Assembly: GCF_014194975.1 (NCBI RefSeq)
Contig: NZ_JACIAY010000004.1
Coordinates: forward strand, 310,001 to 374,000
Reading direction: 5' to 3'
Origin: Sphingomonas sp. BK580
GTDB taxonomy: Bacteria > Pseudomonadota > Alphaproteobacteria > Sphingomonadales > Sphingomonadaceae
Length of the DNA: 64,000 nt
Shown in pieces: positions 51,652 through 59,334 of this stretch. A program made the translations under genes and the position numbers. Position 1 is the stretch's first letter. Each line of letters begins with the position of its first letter. Below the pieces are notes generated by a model. The model was not told the DNA's origin, ran no database searches, and saw nothing but the letters and a program-made list of their open reading frames with translations.

Positions 51652-52323
51652 ATGACCGCCGCAGCCACCCTTCGTGACGACGACTTCACCGCGATGCGCC
51701 AGGCGATGGTGGCGAGCCAGCTGCGCACCGTCGCGGTGACCGACCCGCGCGTGGTCGCGGCGATGGCGGAAGTGCCGCGCGAGCGCTTCGTCCCCGCGGA
51801 CTCGACCGCGATGGCCTATCGCGACACCGCGGTCGCGCTCGGGCAGGGGCGCGCGCTCAACACGCCGCTCGCCACCGCGCGGCTGCTGGTCGAGGCGCGG
51901 CTGCGCGCGAGCGACCGCGTGCTGCTGATCGGCGCGGCGGCGGGCTATACCGCGGCGGTGCTGGCGCGGATCGTCGCGGGCGTCGTGGCGGTGGAAGAGT
52001 CGCCCGATCTCGCCGCGCACGCGCGCGCCGCGCTCGCGGACGAGCCCAAGGTCACGCTGGTCGAGGCGCCGCTCGCGCAGGGCCATGCCGCTGGCGCGCC
52101 GTATGACGTGCTGCTGGTCGACGGCGCCGTCGAGGAGCTGCCCGCGACCCTGCTCACCCAGGTCGCCGACGGGGGCCGGATCGCGACCGGGCTGATCGAG
52201 CGCGGCGTGTTCCGCCTCGCCGCCGGCGCGCATCGCGGCGCCGCGACCGCGCTGACGCCCTTCGCCGACATCGACTCCGTCCGCCTGCCCGGTTTCGCCA
52301 AACCGCGCGGCTTCACCTTCTGA
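51652..52323 (+). CDS. Protein-L-isoaspartate O-methyltransferase-like protein
   Basis: A 223-residue SAM-dependent methyltransferase-fold protein from ATG 51652, preceded by AGGAA; an ATG at 51634 is possible. PIMT-type features are MRQAMVASQLRTVAVTDPRV and EVPRERFVPADS. The canonical motif I GTGSGYQAAVLA reads GAAAGYTAAVLA, and the PIGHGQTISQP region reads VALGQGRALNTP. It could be a divergent or inactive PIMT. tolC begins 14 nt after its stop, an arrangement seen in other alphaproteobacteria. Confidence 0.8.
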   Translation: MTAAATLRDDDFTAMRQAMVASQLRTVAVTDPRVVAAMAEVPRERFVPADSTAMAYRDTAVALGQGRALNTPLATARLLVEARLRASDRVLLIGAAAGYTAAVLARIVAGVVAVEESPDLAAHARAALADEPKVTLVEAPLAQGHAAGAPYDVLLVDGAVEELPATLLTQVADGGRIATGLIERGVFRLAAGAHRGAATALTPFADIDSVRLPGFAKPRGFTF

Positions 52324-52336
52324 TCGAGGTATCCGC

Positions 52337-53851
52337 TTGCGCCGACGTTCGCTGCCGCTGCTCCCGCTGCTCGCGCTGGCGAGCACGCCGCTCTCCGCCG
52401 AGACGCTGCGCGACGCGCTGGCCAAGGCCTATCAGAACAACCCGACGCTGACCGCGCAGCGCGCGGCGCAGCGCGCCAACGACGAGAACGTTCCGATCGC
52501 GCGCGCGGACGGGCGGCCGGTGCTGTCGACCTCGACCGGGATCAACGAGAACCTGCTGCGCGGCGGCAACAGCTTCACCACGCCCGAGCGCCAGCTGAGC
52601 GCCTCGGCCGGGGTGACGCTGCCGATCTACCAGGGCGGGCGGGTGAAATACGGCGTCCGCGCCGCCGAGACGCGGGTCGAGGCGGGGCTGGCCAACCTGC
52701 GCGGCGTCGAGGCGAGCACCTTCACCGACGTGGTCGGCGCCTACAACAACGTGATCCGCGACGAGGCGATCGTCGCGCTCAACGCGCAGAACGTGCGCGT
52801 GCTGGAGACCAATCTGCGCGCCAGCCGCGACCGGTTCGAGGTGGGCGACCTCACCCGCACCGACGTGGCGCAGTCGCAGGCGCGGCTCAGCCTCGCGCGC
52901 GCGCAGCTTCAGTCGGCGCAGGCGACGCTGATCTCGAGCCGCGAGAATTATGTCCGGCTGGTCGGCGCCCCCCCGGGCACGCTCGAGCAGCCGCCCGCGC
53001 TGCCCAAGCTGCCCGACAGCGCCGACGCCGCGGTCGAGATCGCGCTGCAGGACAATCCCAACCTGCTCGCCGCGCGCAAGGTGCGCGAGGCGACCGACTA
53101 TGACGTCAAGGTCGCGCGCGCGGGGCGCCTGCCGCAGCTCGGCGCCACGGTCGGGCAGAATTACTTCAACTATCTCGGCACGCTCGGGCGCGGCAACGCC
53201 GCGGGGCTGGGCGTCGGCCAGACCGGCACCGCCACCGCGATCGGCGCCTCGATCAACCTGCCGATCTTCCAGGGCGGGCGCGTCGCGGCGCAGCTGCGCC
53301 AGGCGCAGGAGCTGCGCGGCCAGGCGATCGAGCAGGCCACCGGCGCCGAGCGCCAGGTGGTGGCGCAGGCGCGCTCGGCCTATGCGGTGTGGCGCTCCTC
53401 GCTCGAGGTGATCGCCTCGGCCGAGGCGGCGGTCAACGCCAACAAGCTCAGCCTGGAGGGCGTGCGCGCCGAGAACAGCGTCGGCACGCGCACCATCCTC
53501 GACATCCTCAACGCCGAGCAGGAGCTGCTCAACAGCCAGGTGACGCTCGTCACCGCGCGGCGCGACGCCTATGTCGCCGGTTTCTCGCTGCTCGCGGCGA
53601 TGGGCCATGCCGAGGCGGAGGACCTCGGGCTCGACGGCGGCGCGCTGTACGATCCGACCGTCAACTATCGCGCGACGCGCGGTCGCTTCAACGATTTCGC
53701 GCGCACGCGGTCGGCCGAGCCGGTCGCCGGCAGCACCGCCGCGATCGGCGCCCAGGACGCGACGGTGACGCGGCCGCTGGATCCTCTGCTCGAGAGCAAT
53801 GTTGACAGATCACCCGCGTTGACGACAGGTGTGGATCGACCGCGCCCTTGA
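52337..53851 (+). CDS. tolC: TolC family outer-membrane efflux protein
   Basis: A 504-residue trimeric channel. It starts at TTG with GAGG 8 nt upstream and a signal peptide ending in LSA-E. The outer-membrane-efflux-protein repeats and coiled-coil hairpins include LAKAYQNNPTLTAQRAAQRA, PIYQGGRVKYGVRAAETRVE, and the second-half copy PIFQGGRVAAQLRQAQELRG; LVTARRDAYVAGFSLLAAMG closes the domain. It would link inner-membrane efflux or type I secretion to the outside. C-terminal 60 residues are a flexible tail. Confidence 0.94.
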   Translation: MRRRSLPLLPLLALASTPLSAETLRDALAKAYQNNPTLTAQRAAQRANDENVPIARADGRPVLSTSTGINENLLRGGNSFTTPERQLSASAGVTLPIYQGGRVKYGVRAAETRVEAGLANLRGVEASTFTDVVGAYNNVIRDEAIVALNAQNVRVLETNLRASRDRFEVGDLTRTDVAQSQARLSLARAQLQSAQATLISSRENYVRLVGAPPGTLEQPPALPKLPDSADAAVEIALQDNPNLLAARKVREATDYDVKVARAGRLPQLGATVGQNYFNYLGTLGRGNAAGLGVGQTGTATAIGASINLPIFQGGRVAAQLRQAQELRGQAIEQATGAERQVVAQARSAYAVWRSSLEVIASAEAAVNANKLSLEGVRAENSVGTRTILDILNAEQELLNSQVTLVTARRDAYVAGFSLLAAMGHAEAEDLGLDGGALYDPTVNYRATRGRFNDFARTRSAEPVAGSTAAIGAQDATVTRPLDPLLESNVDRSPALTTGVDRPRP

Positions 53852-53886
53852 TCTAGCGCGGGAAAACACGCTGTGGGGACCAAGTG

Positions 53887-54441
53887 ATGGCGGATCTGAA
53901 CGCCGAGCCCTCGATGGAGGACATCCTCGCCTCGATCAAGCGCGTGATCAAGGAGGGCGAGACCCAGCCGACGCGCCGCCCGGCGCCGCGGCCGCTCGGC
54001 GGCCACGATCGCGACCATGTCCTCGAGCTCAACGACTCGCTCGCGGCGCCGGAGCCCGCGCGCTTCCCGGAACCCGCGCGCGGTCCGGAGCCGCGTGCGG
54101 CCGAGCAGCGCGCGCCCGAGCCGCCGGCACCCGGTTTCATTCAGGCCGAGCAGAGCTTCGCGCCGCCGCCGGCCCCGAGCCCCGCGCCAACCCCGATAGC
54201 CACCGCCGCCGCGCCCGAGCCGGCGGTGTCGCCGGCGACGGTCGAGGCGACGCGCGGCGCACTCGGTGCGCTCTCGCGGCTAGTGGTGAAGCCCGAGCCG
54301 GACAGCGACGGCACGCTGGAGGGCTTGGTGCGGGACATGCTGCGCCCGATGCTGAGCGACTGGCTTGACCACAACCTCCCGCGGCTGGTCGAGCAGATGG
54401 TCGCGCGCGAGATCGCCAAGATCACCGCGGGGCAGGGATAG
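53887..54441 (+). CDS. popZ: Polar organising protein PopZ (DUF2497)
   Basis: A 184-residue protein from ATG 53887, with GGGGA upstream. It shows the PopZ arrangement: an N-terminal interaction helix (SMEDILASIKRVIKEGE), a Pro/Ala/Glu-rich disordered middle (about 25-115) and the C-terminal oligomerisation helices (LVRDMLRPMLSDWLDHNLPR, LVEQMVAREIAKI). In Caulobacter PopZ anchors the chromosome at the cell pole and recruits cell-cycle proteins. The neighbours tolC and a PIMT-like gene are usual for alphaproteobacteria. Confidence 0.9.
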   Translation: MADLNAEPSMEDILASIKRVIKEGETQPTRRPAPRPLGGHDRDHVLELNDSLAAPEPARFPEPARGPEPRAAEQRAPEPPAPGFIQAEQSFAPPPAPSPAPTPIATAAAPEPAVSPATVEATRGALGALSRLVVKPEPDSDGTLEGLVRDMLRPMLSDWLDHNLPRLVEQMVAREIAKITAGQG

Positions 54442-54503
54442 GCGAGGGCCGTCCCAAGTGGCGGTGCTGAGCCCCTTCGATCCTTCAACCCGTCGCGCTC
54501 GCC

Positions 54504-55886
54504 TCACGATCGCAGCGGCAGCTCCAGCGCCACCACGAGCCCGGGTGCGGCGTCCTCGAGCGTGACGTTGCCGCCGTGCAGCCGCGCCACCGCGGCGACG
54601 AGCGACAGCCCGAGCCCGGCGCCACTGCCGCCGCGCGCCTCGTCGACCCGACCGAAGCGGCTCAGCGCGACCGCGCGATGCTCCGGCGCGATGCCGGTGC
54701 CTTCGTCGGCGACGCTCACGGTTGCCGCCTGCGGGGTCACCACGAGCGACAGCGTGATCGTGCCGGCGCCATATTTCAGCGCATTGTCGATCAGATTGCC
54801 GAGCGCCTGGGCGATCAGTTCGCGGTGCAGCGGCATCGTCAACGGGATCGGCGCGACGACGCGGATCGCGCGCTCGGCGTCCTCGGCGACCGGACCGTAG
54901 ATCTCGGCGAGCTGCTCGAGCTCGTTGGCCAGATCTACCGGAGCGAAGGACTCCCGCCCGATCCCCGCCTCCGCGCGCGTGATGCGCAGCGCGGTCTCGA
55001 CCAGCGCAAGCACCCGCTCGCCCTCGGTGAGCGCACGATCGACCGCCTCCTGCGCGGCGGGTTCGCTGACCTGCGCAGCGGCGCGCTCGAGCGCCGAGCG
55101 CAGCCGAGTCAGCGGCGACTTCAGATCATGTGCCAGCGTGTCCGTCGCGATCGTCAGCTCGCTCACCAGCGTATCGAGCCGGTCGAGCGTGGCGTTTACC
55201 GCGTCGGCGAGCAGGGCGAAGGCGTCGCCGCTGCGATCGTCGGCGACGCGGCGCGAGAGGTCACCGCCGCGCACCGCGCGCAGCGTCGTCACCGTGTCGT
55301 CGAGGCGCGTGACGATCATCCGCGCCGCCAGCCAGGCGGCGAGCGCGGCGAAGGCGATGGCGAGCGACAACGCCACCAGCATCGCCGCCTCCAGCAGGCG
55401 GACGGTGCGACGCTCGCCCTCCACCACGCTGCCGGTGAGCAGCCGCGCGCCGCCGGGCAGCCGCGTCGCGCGGACCAGCATCGCCTCGGGCGCGTCGTGG
55501 CGGCGGCGATAGAGCTCCACCGCGATCGTACCGTCGTCGGGGAGGATGTTGGGCGGCCAGGCGGAGAGATTGCCGGCCAGCCGGTTGCCCGCCGCGTCCG
55601 CCAGCAGCACCACCGCGCCGGCGCGGGCAGGGCGCGCGCCGCGCAGCTCGATCGCGCGCGCCAGCCCGGCGGTGCCAGCGTCGCCCTGGATCGCGAGCAG
55701 GTCCTGGCGCAGCACCTCCTCGGTGGCGAGCGCGCGATCGTAGACCTGCCCGCGCACGATGGCGCGAAGCGTCAGCAGCAGCGTCGCCGCCGCGGCTACC
55801 TGCAGCAGGAAGACCAGCGCGGCGAAGCGCGCCGTGGTCGAGCGCCAGTGCACCTCAGCGCGCCTGCATCGTGGAGTGTGATCCAT
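54504..55886 (-). CDS. Sensor histidine kinase
   Basis: A 460-residue membrane kinase, probably beginning at ATG 55886 (or GTG 55853). Two transmembrane helices (FAALVFLLQVAAAATLLLTL and AMLVALSLAIAFAALAAWLA) flank a periplasmic domain of about 120 residues; HAMP follows. The H box is TLAHDLKSPLTRLRSALERA with the phospho-accepting His, the N box is LGNLIDNALKYGAG, G boxes are VADEGTGIAP and GSGAGLGLSLV. It pairs with the response regulator at 56005, 118 nt upstream in the same operon. Signal unknown. Confidence 0.92.
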   Translation of the reverse strand: MDHTPRCRRAEVHWRSTTARFAALVFLLQVAAAATLLLTLRAIVRGQVYDRALATEEVLRQDLLAIQGDAGTAGLARAIELRGARPARAGAVVLLADAAGNRLAGNLSAWPPNILPDDGTIAVELYRRRHDAPEAMLVRATRLPGGARLLTGSVVEGERRTVRLLEAAMLVALSLAIAFAALAAWLAARMIVTRLDDTVTTLRAVRGGDLSRRVADDRSGDAFALLADAVNATLDRLDTLVSELTIATDTLAHDLKSPLTRLRSALERAAAQVSEPAAQEAVDRALTEGERVLALVETALRITRAEAGIGRESFAPVDLANELEQLAEIYGPVAEDAERAIRVVAPIPLTMPLHRELIAQALGNLIDNALKYGAGTITLSLVVTPQAATVSVADEGTGIAPEHRAVALSRFGRVDEARGGSGAGLGLSLVAAVARLHGGNVTLEDAAPGLVVALELPLRS

Positions 55887-55899
55887 CTACGCCGAGCGG

Positions 55900-55968
55900 T
55901 GCCCCGGCGGGCGCCGGAGCCCAGGGCCGCCGAGGCGACCTTCGTGAGCCTGGGCTCCCGCGTGCGCA
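55900..55968. repeat. Degenerate REP-like pair between regulator and kinase
   Basis: GCCCCGGCGGGCGCCGGAGC (55901-55920) with the following CCAGG faces CCTGGGCTCCCGCG (about 55949-55962). It is a diverged copy of the repeat family at 18806 and 38789 and lies inside the two-component operon, where it could lower kinase expression relative to the regulator. Confidence 0.5.
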
Positions 55969-56004
55969 GGACCACGCTGGCGATGGGTGTGCGGTGGTCA
56001 CTCG

Positions 56005-56691
56005 TCAGGGGTTCACGCCGAGCCGGTAGCCCGAGCCGCGCACGGTGTGCAGCAGCGGGCGCGCGAAGCCCTCGTCGACCTTCTTGCGCAGCCGGCTGAG
56101 GTGCACGTCGATCACGTTGGTGCCGGGGTCGAAATGATAGTCCCACACGCCCTCGAGCAGCATCGTGCGCGTGACCACCTGCTCGACGTGGCGCAGCATG
56201 AACTCGAGCAGTCGGAACTCGCGCGGCTGCAGCTCGATCGTCCGCCCCGCGCGCTTGACCCGGCGCGCGAGCAGGTCGACCTCGAGATCGTCGCAGCGCA
56301 ACACCGTCTCGACCGCGGGCGCGCTACGGCCGCGGCGCACCAGCAGCCGGATGCGCGCGAGCAGCTCAGCGAAGGCGAACGGCTTGACCAGATAATCGTC
56401 GGAGCCGTTGGTGAGGCCCTTGACCCGGTCCTCGGGCGAGCCGAGCGCGGAGAGCACGATCACCGGGGTCTCGATGCCCGCGCCGCGCATCGCCGCGAGC
56501 ACCGCCATGCCGTCGATCCCGGGCAGCATGCGGTCGAGCACGACGCAGTCGTAGCTGCCGTCGGTGGCGTGAAACAGGCCGTCGCGCCCGTTGTCGGCGC
56601 GATCGACGAGGAAGCCTTCCTCGCTCAGCCCCTTGGCGACGAAGTCGGCGGTGGCGGCATCGTCCTCGATCAGCAGGATCTTCTGCGACAC
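56005..56691 (-). CDS. OmpR-family response regulator
   Basis: A 228-residue regulator. The receiver domain has the acidic pocket Glu9-Asp10-Asp11 and phospho-acceptor Asp53 (CVVLDRMLPGIDG), with conserved Lys103 (DDYLVKPFAFAEL). The winged-helix DNA-binding domain follows (LQPREFRLLEFMLRHVEQVV, NVIDVHLSRLRKKVD, HTVRGSGYRL). It is encoded between the PDZ gene (10 nt upstream) and its kinase. The target genes are unknown, probably including this operon. Confidence 0.94.
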   Translation of the reverse strand: MSQKILLIEDDAATADFVAKGLSEEGFLVDRADNGRDGLFHATDGSYDCVVLDRMLPGIDGMAVLAAMRGAGIETPVIVLSALGSPEDRVKGLTNGSDDYLVKPFAFAELLARIRLLVRRGRSAPAVETVLRCDDLEVDLLARRVKRAGRTIELQPREFRLLEFMLRHVEQVVTRTMLLEGVWDYHFDPGTNVIDVHLSRLRKKVDEGFARPLLHTVRGSGYRLGVNP

Positions 56692-56701
56692 GCTCTTCCT
56701 C

Positions 56702-57061
56702 TCACCGGCCGCGGACCTCGATGGGCAGGTCGCGCGCGCCGCGCCGCACCACCAGCTTCACCAGCGGATGTGTTGCCATCTCGCGCTGCACTTCCGCAAG
56801 CGTCGCGGGCGCGCGGCCGTCGATCCGCTCGACGAGGTCCCCGACGCACAGCCCGGCGCGCTCCGCCGGGCCGCCCGCGCGCAGGCTGGTCACCATCGGC
56901 AACACGCCGCGTGGCGGAGCCGTGGCGACGAAGGTGGCGCCGACCGAGTCTCCGCGGGCGTGATGCAGCTGGTGGACGCCGCGCAGCGCCAGCGCGGAGC
57001 CGAGCGCTGCCAGCAGCGCGGAGGCGAGCACCGCACGGTCGAGCGGTTGCAGGCGGGTCAT
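56702..57061 (-). CDS. Membrane-anchored PDZ-domain protein
   Basis: A 119-residue protein. One transmembrane anchor at about residues 9-26 (AVLASALLAALGSALALRG) is followed by a single PDZ domain (about 48-117) with LRAGGPAERAGLCVGDLVER and IDGRAPATLAEVQREM. No protease domain is attached, unlike DegS or DegP. The PDZ domain should bind a protein C-terminus or misfolded peptide in the periplasm. The ATG overlaps the stop of the DUF1003 gene by 4 nt, and the regulator starts 10 nt later. Confidence 0.85.
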   Translation of the reverse strand: MTRLQPLDRAVLASALLAALGSALALRGVHQLHHARGDSVGATFVATAPPRGVLPMVTSLRAGGPAERAGLCVGDLVERIDGRAPATLAEVQREMATHPLVKLVVRRGARDLPIEVRGR

Positions 57062-57579
57062 GACGCCTCCCGACGGCGCTCGAGCAGCGCGTCGAGCCGC
57101 GCCGTGACCGCGTGCTCGATCATGTCGTGCAGCCGCAGGATCTCGAGCTCGGCGCGCAGGTTCACCTCATAGTCGAGCCGCGCTGCGAGCCGGTCCTTGG
57201 CCGCCTGGCGGTTCTGGCTCATCATGATTACGGGCGCCTGGATCGCCGCCAGCGTCGACAGCATCAGGTTTAGGAAGATGTAGGGGTAGGGGTCGAAGGC
57301 GTGGCCGAGCCGCGACAGCACGCCGCTGTTGAGCAGCATCCAGCCGACCAGCAGCAGCGAGAAGCCGATGATGAAGCCCCACGAGCCGCCCACCGCCGCG
57401 ACGCGGTCGGCGAGCCGGTCGCCGAGCCTCGCGGTCTCCTCGTCGACGTCGCCCGCGTCGCGCGCGATCGGCAGGCGTTCCTCGATCTTGGCAAGGACGT
57501 TGCGCTCCTCCGCGTCGAGCGCGGCGGGGGACTTGCCGAGCAGCCGGGCGGCGAACGTGTGGACGGGGTGGCTGGCCAT
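57058..57579 (-). CDS. DUF1003 membrane protein
   Basis: A 173-residue inner-membrane protein from ATG 57579. Two transmembrane segments are joined by the conserved DUF1003 sequence: SWGFIIGFSLLLVGWMLLNS, then FDPYPYIFLNLMLSTLAAIQ and APVIMMSQNRQAAKDRLAA. The C-terminus is a helical cytoplasmic region. Function of the family is unknown. It is the first gene in the DUF1003-PDZ-regulator-kinase operon and diverges from the gene at 57725. Confidence 0.9.
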   Translation of the reverse strand: MASHPVHTFAARLLGKSPAALDAEERNVLAKIEERLPIARDAGDVDEETARLGDRLADRVAAVGGSWGFIIGFSLLLVGWMLLNSGVLSRLGHAFDPYPYIFLNLMLSTLAAIQAPVIMMSQNRQAAKDRLAARLDYEVNLRAELEILRLHDMIEHAVTARLDALLERRREAS

Positions 57580-57724
57580 GCGCGACGGTCTCCGCTGACG
57601 CCGCGGCGCGGGGCGTCGAGCCTGTTGTGCCCGCGCGGGGCTGTTCGAGCGATGAGCGTAAGATGACGAATCGCTAATGTTTTTGTCAGCGCGCCGGCAG
57701 GCGGCGGTGGGCAGGAGGGACGGC

Positions 57725-58060
57725 ATGGAGCCGCCGCTTTCCCCGCGCGCCGCGCTGGACGAGCGCATCTGCCGGCTGATCTGCCCGATCGCCTCGGCGA
57801 TGGTGGGCGTGTGCCTCACCGGCATCGGCCTGCTCCACCTCGGCGTCGCGGGCGGTCGTCGCGCCGGCGTGGCGGACGATCTGCTCGCGATCGACTCGCT
57901 GCTGTTCCTGGTCGCAACGCTGACCTCCTACGTCGCGCTGCGCGGCGCCGCGCACCGTCGGCTGCACCTCATGGAGCAGCTCGCCGACGCCTGCTTCATC
58001 CTCGCCATGCTGCTTCTCACCGCGGCGTGCTTCGTCATCACCTACGCGCTGAGTGCCTGA
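57725..58060 (+). CDS. Small three-helix membrane protein
   Basis: A 111-residue protein from ATG 57725, with a perfect AGGAGG six bases upstream; an upstream ATG has no site. Three hydrophobic segments: ICPIASAMVGVCLTGIGLLH, LLAIDSLLFLVATLTSYVAL and ACFILAMLLLTAACFVITYA. No family is recognised. It ends 3 nt before the AcvB/VirJ-like gene and is likely the first gene of that operon. Confidence 0.75.
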   Translation: MEPPLSPRAALDERICRLICPIASAMVGVCLTGIGLLHLGVAGGRRAGVADDLLAIDSLLFLVATLTSYVALRGAAHRRLHLMEQLADACFILAMLLLTAACFVITYALSA

Positions 58061-58063
58061 GCC

Positions 58064-58807
58064 ATGACCGACTTTCCCGTCCCGCCGCGTCGGCGCAATC
58101 CGCTCGGCGTCGCGCTGGCGCTGCTCGCCGGCACGGGGCTGCTGGTGCTCGGCTATCTCGGTTCGCTCGGCTACTATAGCCCCTCGATGTACCGACTGGT
58201 GCCGCCGACGGCGGCACCCGCGCCGGCGCAGCACGGGCTGGTGGCGGTGCTGTTCTCGGGCGATTCGGGTTTCGATGCCGGGATGACGCCGCATATCGGG
58301 CGCACGCTGGCGGCGCACGGCATCCCCGTGCTCGAGATCAACTCGCTGACCGCCTTCCGCGCGGGGCGCAGCGCGGCGGAGACGGCCGCGCTGGTGGCGG
58401 AGGTAACACGCCGCGCGCTGGCGCTGCCGGGTGCGACGCGGGTGCTGCTGGTCGGCCAATCGTTCGGCGCCGACGTGCTGCAATATGGCGCGAGCCTGCT
58501 GCCGTCGTCGCTGCGCGCGCGCGTGCCGCAGCTGATCTTCGCGGTGCCCGGCGACACCCTGTTGTTCCGCGCCAGCCCCAACGGCCTGTTCGACGGTCCG
58601 CCCGACCGTGGCGCGCTCCCGAGCGCGCGGCGCGTCGATTGGGCGCCCGTGGTCTGTCTCCACGGCGCGACGGAAGCGAACAGCCTGTGCCCGTTGTGGC
58701 GCCAGCGCAACGTGCGCGTCGTGACGCTGCCGGGCGACCATTACCTCAACCATGATCCGGATCGGCTGTGCGCGACGCTGTGGCAGGCGGTCCGGCGAGG
58801 CCGCTGA
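58064..58807 (+). CDS. AcvB/VirJ-family periplasmic serine hydrolase
   Basis: A 247-residue protein with an N-terminal anchor (NPLGVALALLAGTGLLVLGY) and an alpha/beta hydrolase domain. VirJ/AcvB features are VAVLFSGDSGFDAGMTPHIG, VLEINSLTAFRAGRS, the nucleophile elbow LVGQSFGADVLQYG and LPGDHYLNHDPDRL with the catalytic His. Agrobacterium and Rhizobium homologues AcvB/AtvA hydrolyse lysyl-phosphatidylglycerol and are paired with LpiA, an MprF homologue. Here an MprF-type gene is at 59327, so the same lipid-turnover role is inferred. Confidence 0.85.
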   Translation: MTDFPVPPRRRNPLGVALALLAGTGLLVLGYLGSLGYYSPSMYRLVPPTAAPAPAQHGLVAVLFSGDSGFDAGMTPHIGRTLAAHGIPVLEINSLTAFRAGRSAAETAALVAEVTRRALALPGATRVLLVGQSFGADVLQYGASLLPSSLRARVPQLIFAVPGDTLLFRASPNGLFDGPPDRGALPSARRVDWAPVVCLHGATEANSLCPLWRQRNVRVVTLPGDHYLNHDPDRLCATLWQAVRRGR

Positions 58808-58899
58808 GCGCCACATTACCGATTGTTCAGTGGACGACGAGCCTCTCGCAATGCGCGCCGTCCTACACGGTCGGTCAAACAGAGCAGGGGACTGAACAC

Positions 58900-59334
58900 G
58901 TGAGAAGCATGCGCGGGATGTTGGCGGCGGCGATCGCGGCAGCGGCGGCGTCCGTGCTCCCGGCCGAGGCGACGGCAGCCCCGGCCGCCAGTCCGCTGGG
59001 GACGTGGCTCAATCCCTATGGATCGGTCGCGGTGCGGACCGGCGCGTGCGGCGACCGACTGTGCGGCTGGATCGTCTGGGCCAGCGCCGAGGCGCAGGCC
59101 GACGCGCGCGAGGGCGGGGTCACCGGGCTGATCGGCACCCAGCTGCTCGAGAATTACCGGCCGACCGCGGGTGGCTGGGTCGGTACCGTCTTCGTCCCCG
59201 ACATGGGGCGGCGCTTCTACTCGAAGATCGAGCCGGTCGGCAGCGACGGGCTGCGCGTGAAGGGCTGCATCCTCCATGGTCTCGTGTGCCGCTCGCAGCT
59301 GTGGCACCGCGTCGCGCAGCCGCCGCATGCCTGA
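58900..59334 (+). CDS. DUF2147 secreted protein
   Basis: About 144 residues from GTG 58900, behind AGGGGA; ATG 58909 is possible. The signal peptide (MLAAAIAAAAASVLPAEATA) is followed by the DUF2147 domain: PLGTWLNPYGSVAVRTGACG, DRLCGWIVWASAE, GTVFVPDMGRRFYSKIE and LRVKGCILHGLVCRSQLWHR. It is a small beta-barrel of unknown function with four Cys that may form disulfides. It overlaps the MprF start by 8 nt, which suggests a functional tie to lipid modification. Confidence 0.88.
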   Translation: MRSMRGMLAAAIAAAAASVLPAEATAAPAASPLGTWLNPYGSVAVRTGACGDRLCGWIVWASAEAQADAREGGVTGLIGTQLLENYRPTAGGWVGTVFVPDMGRRFYSKIEPVGSDGLRVKGCILHGLVCRSQLWHRVAQPPHA

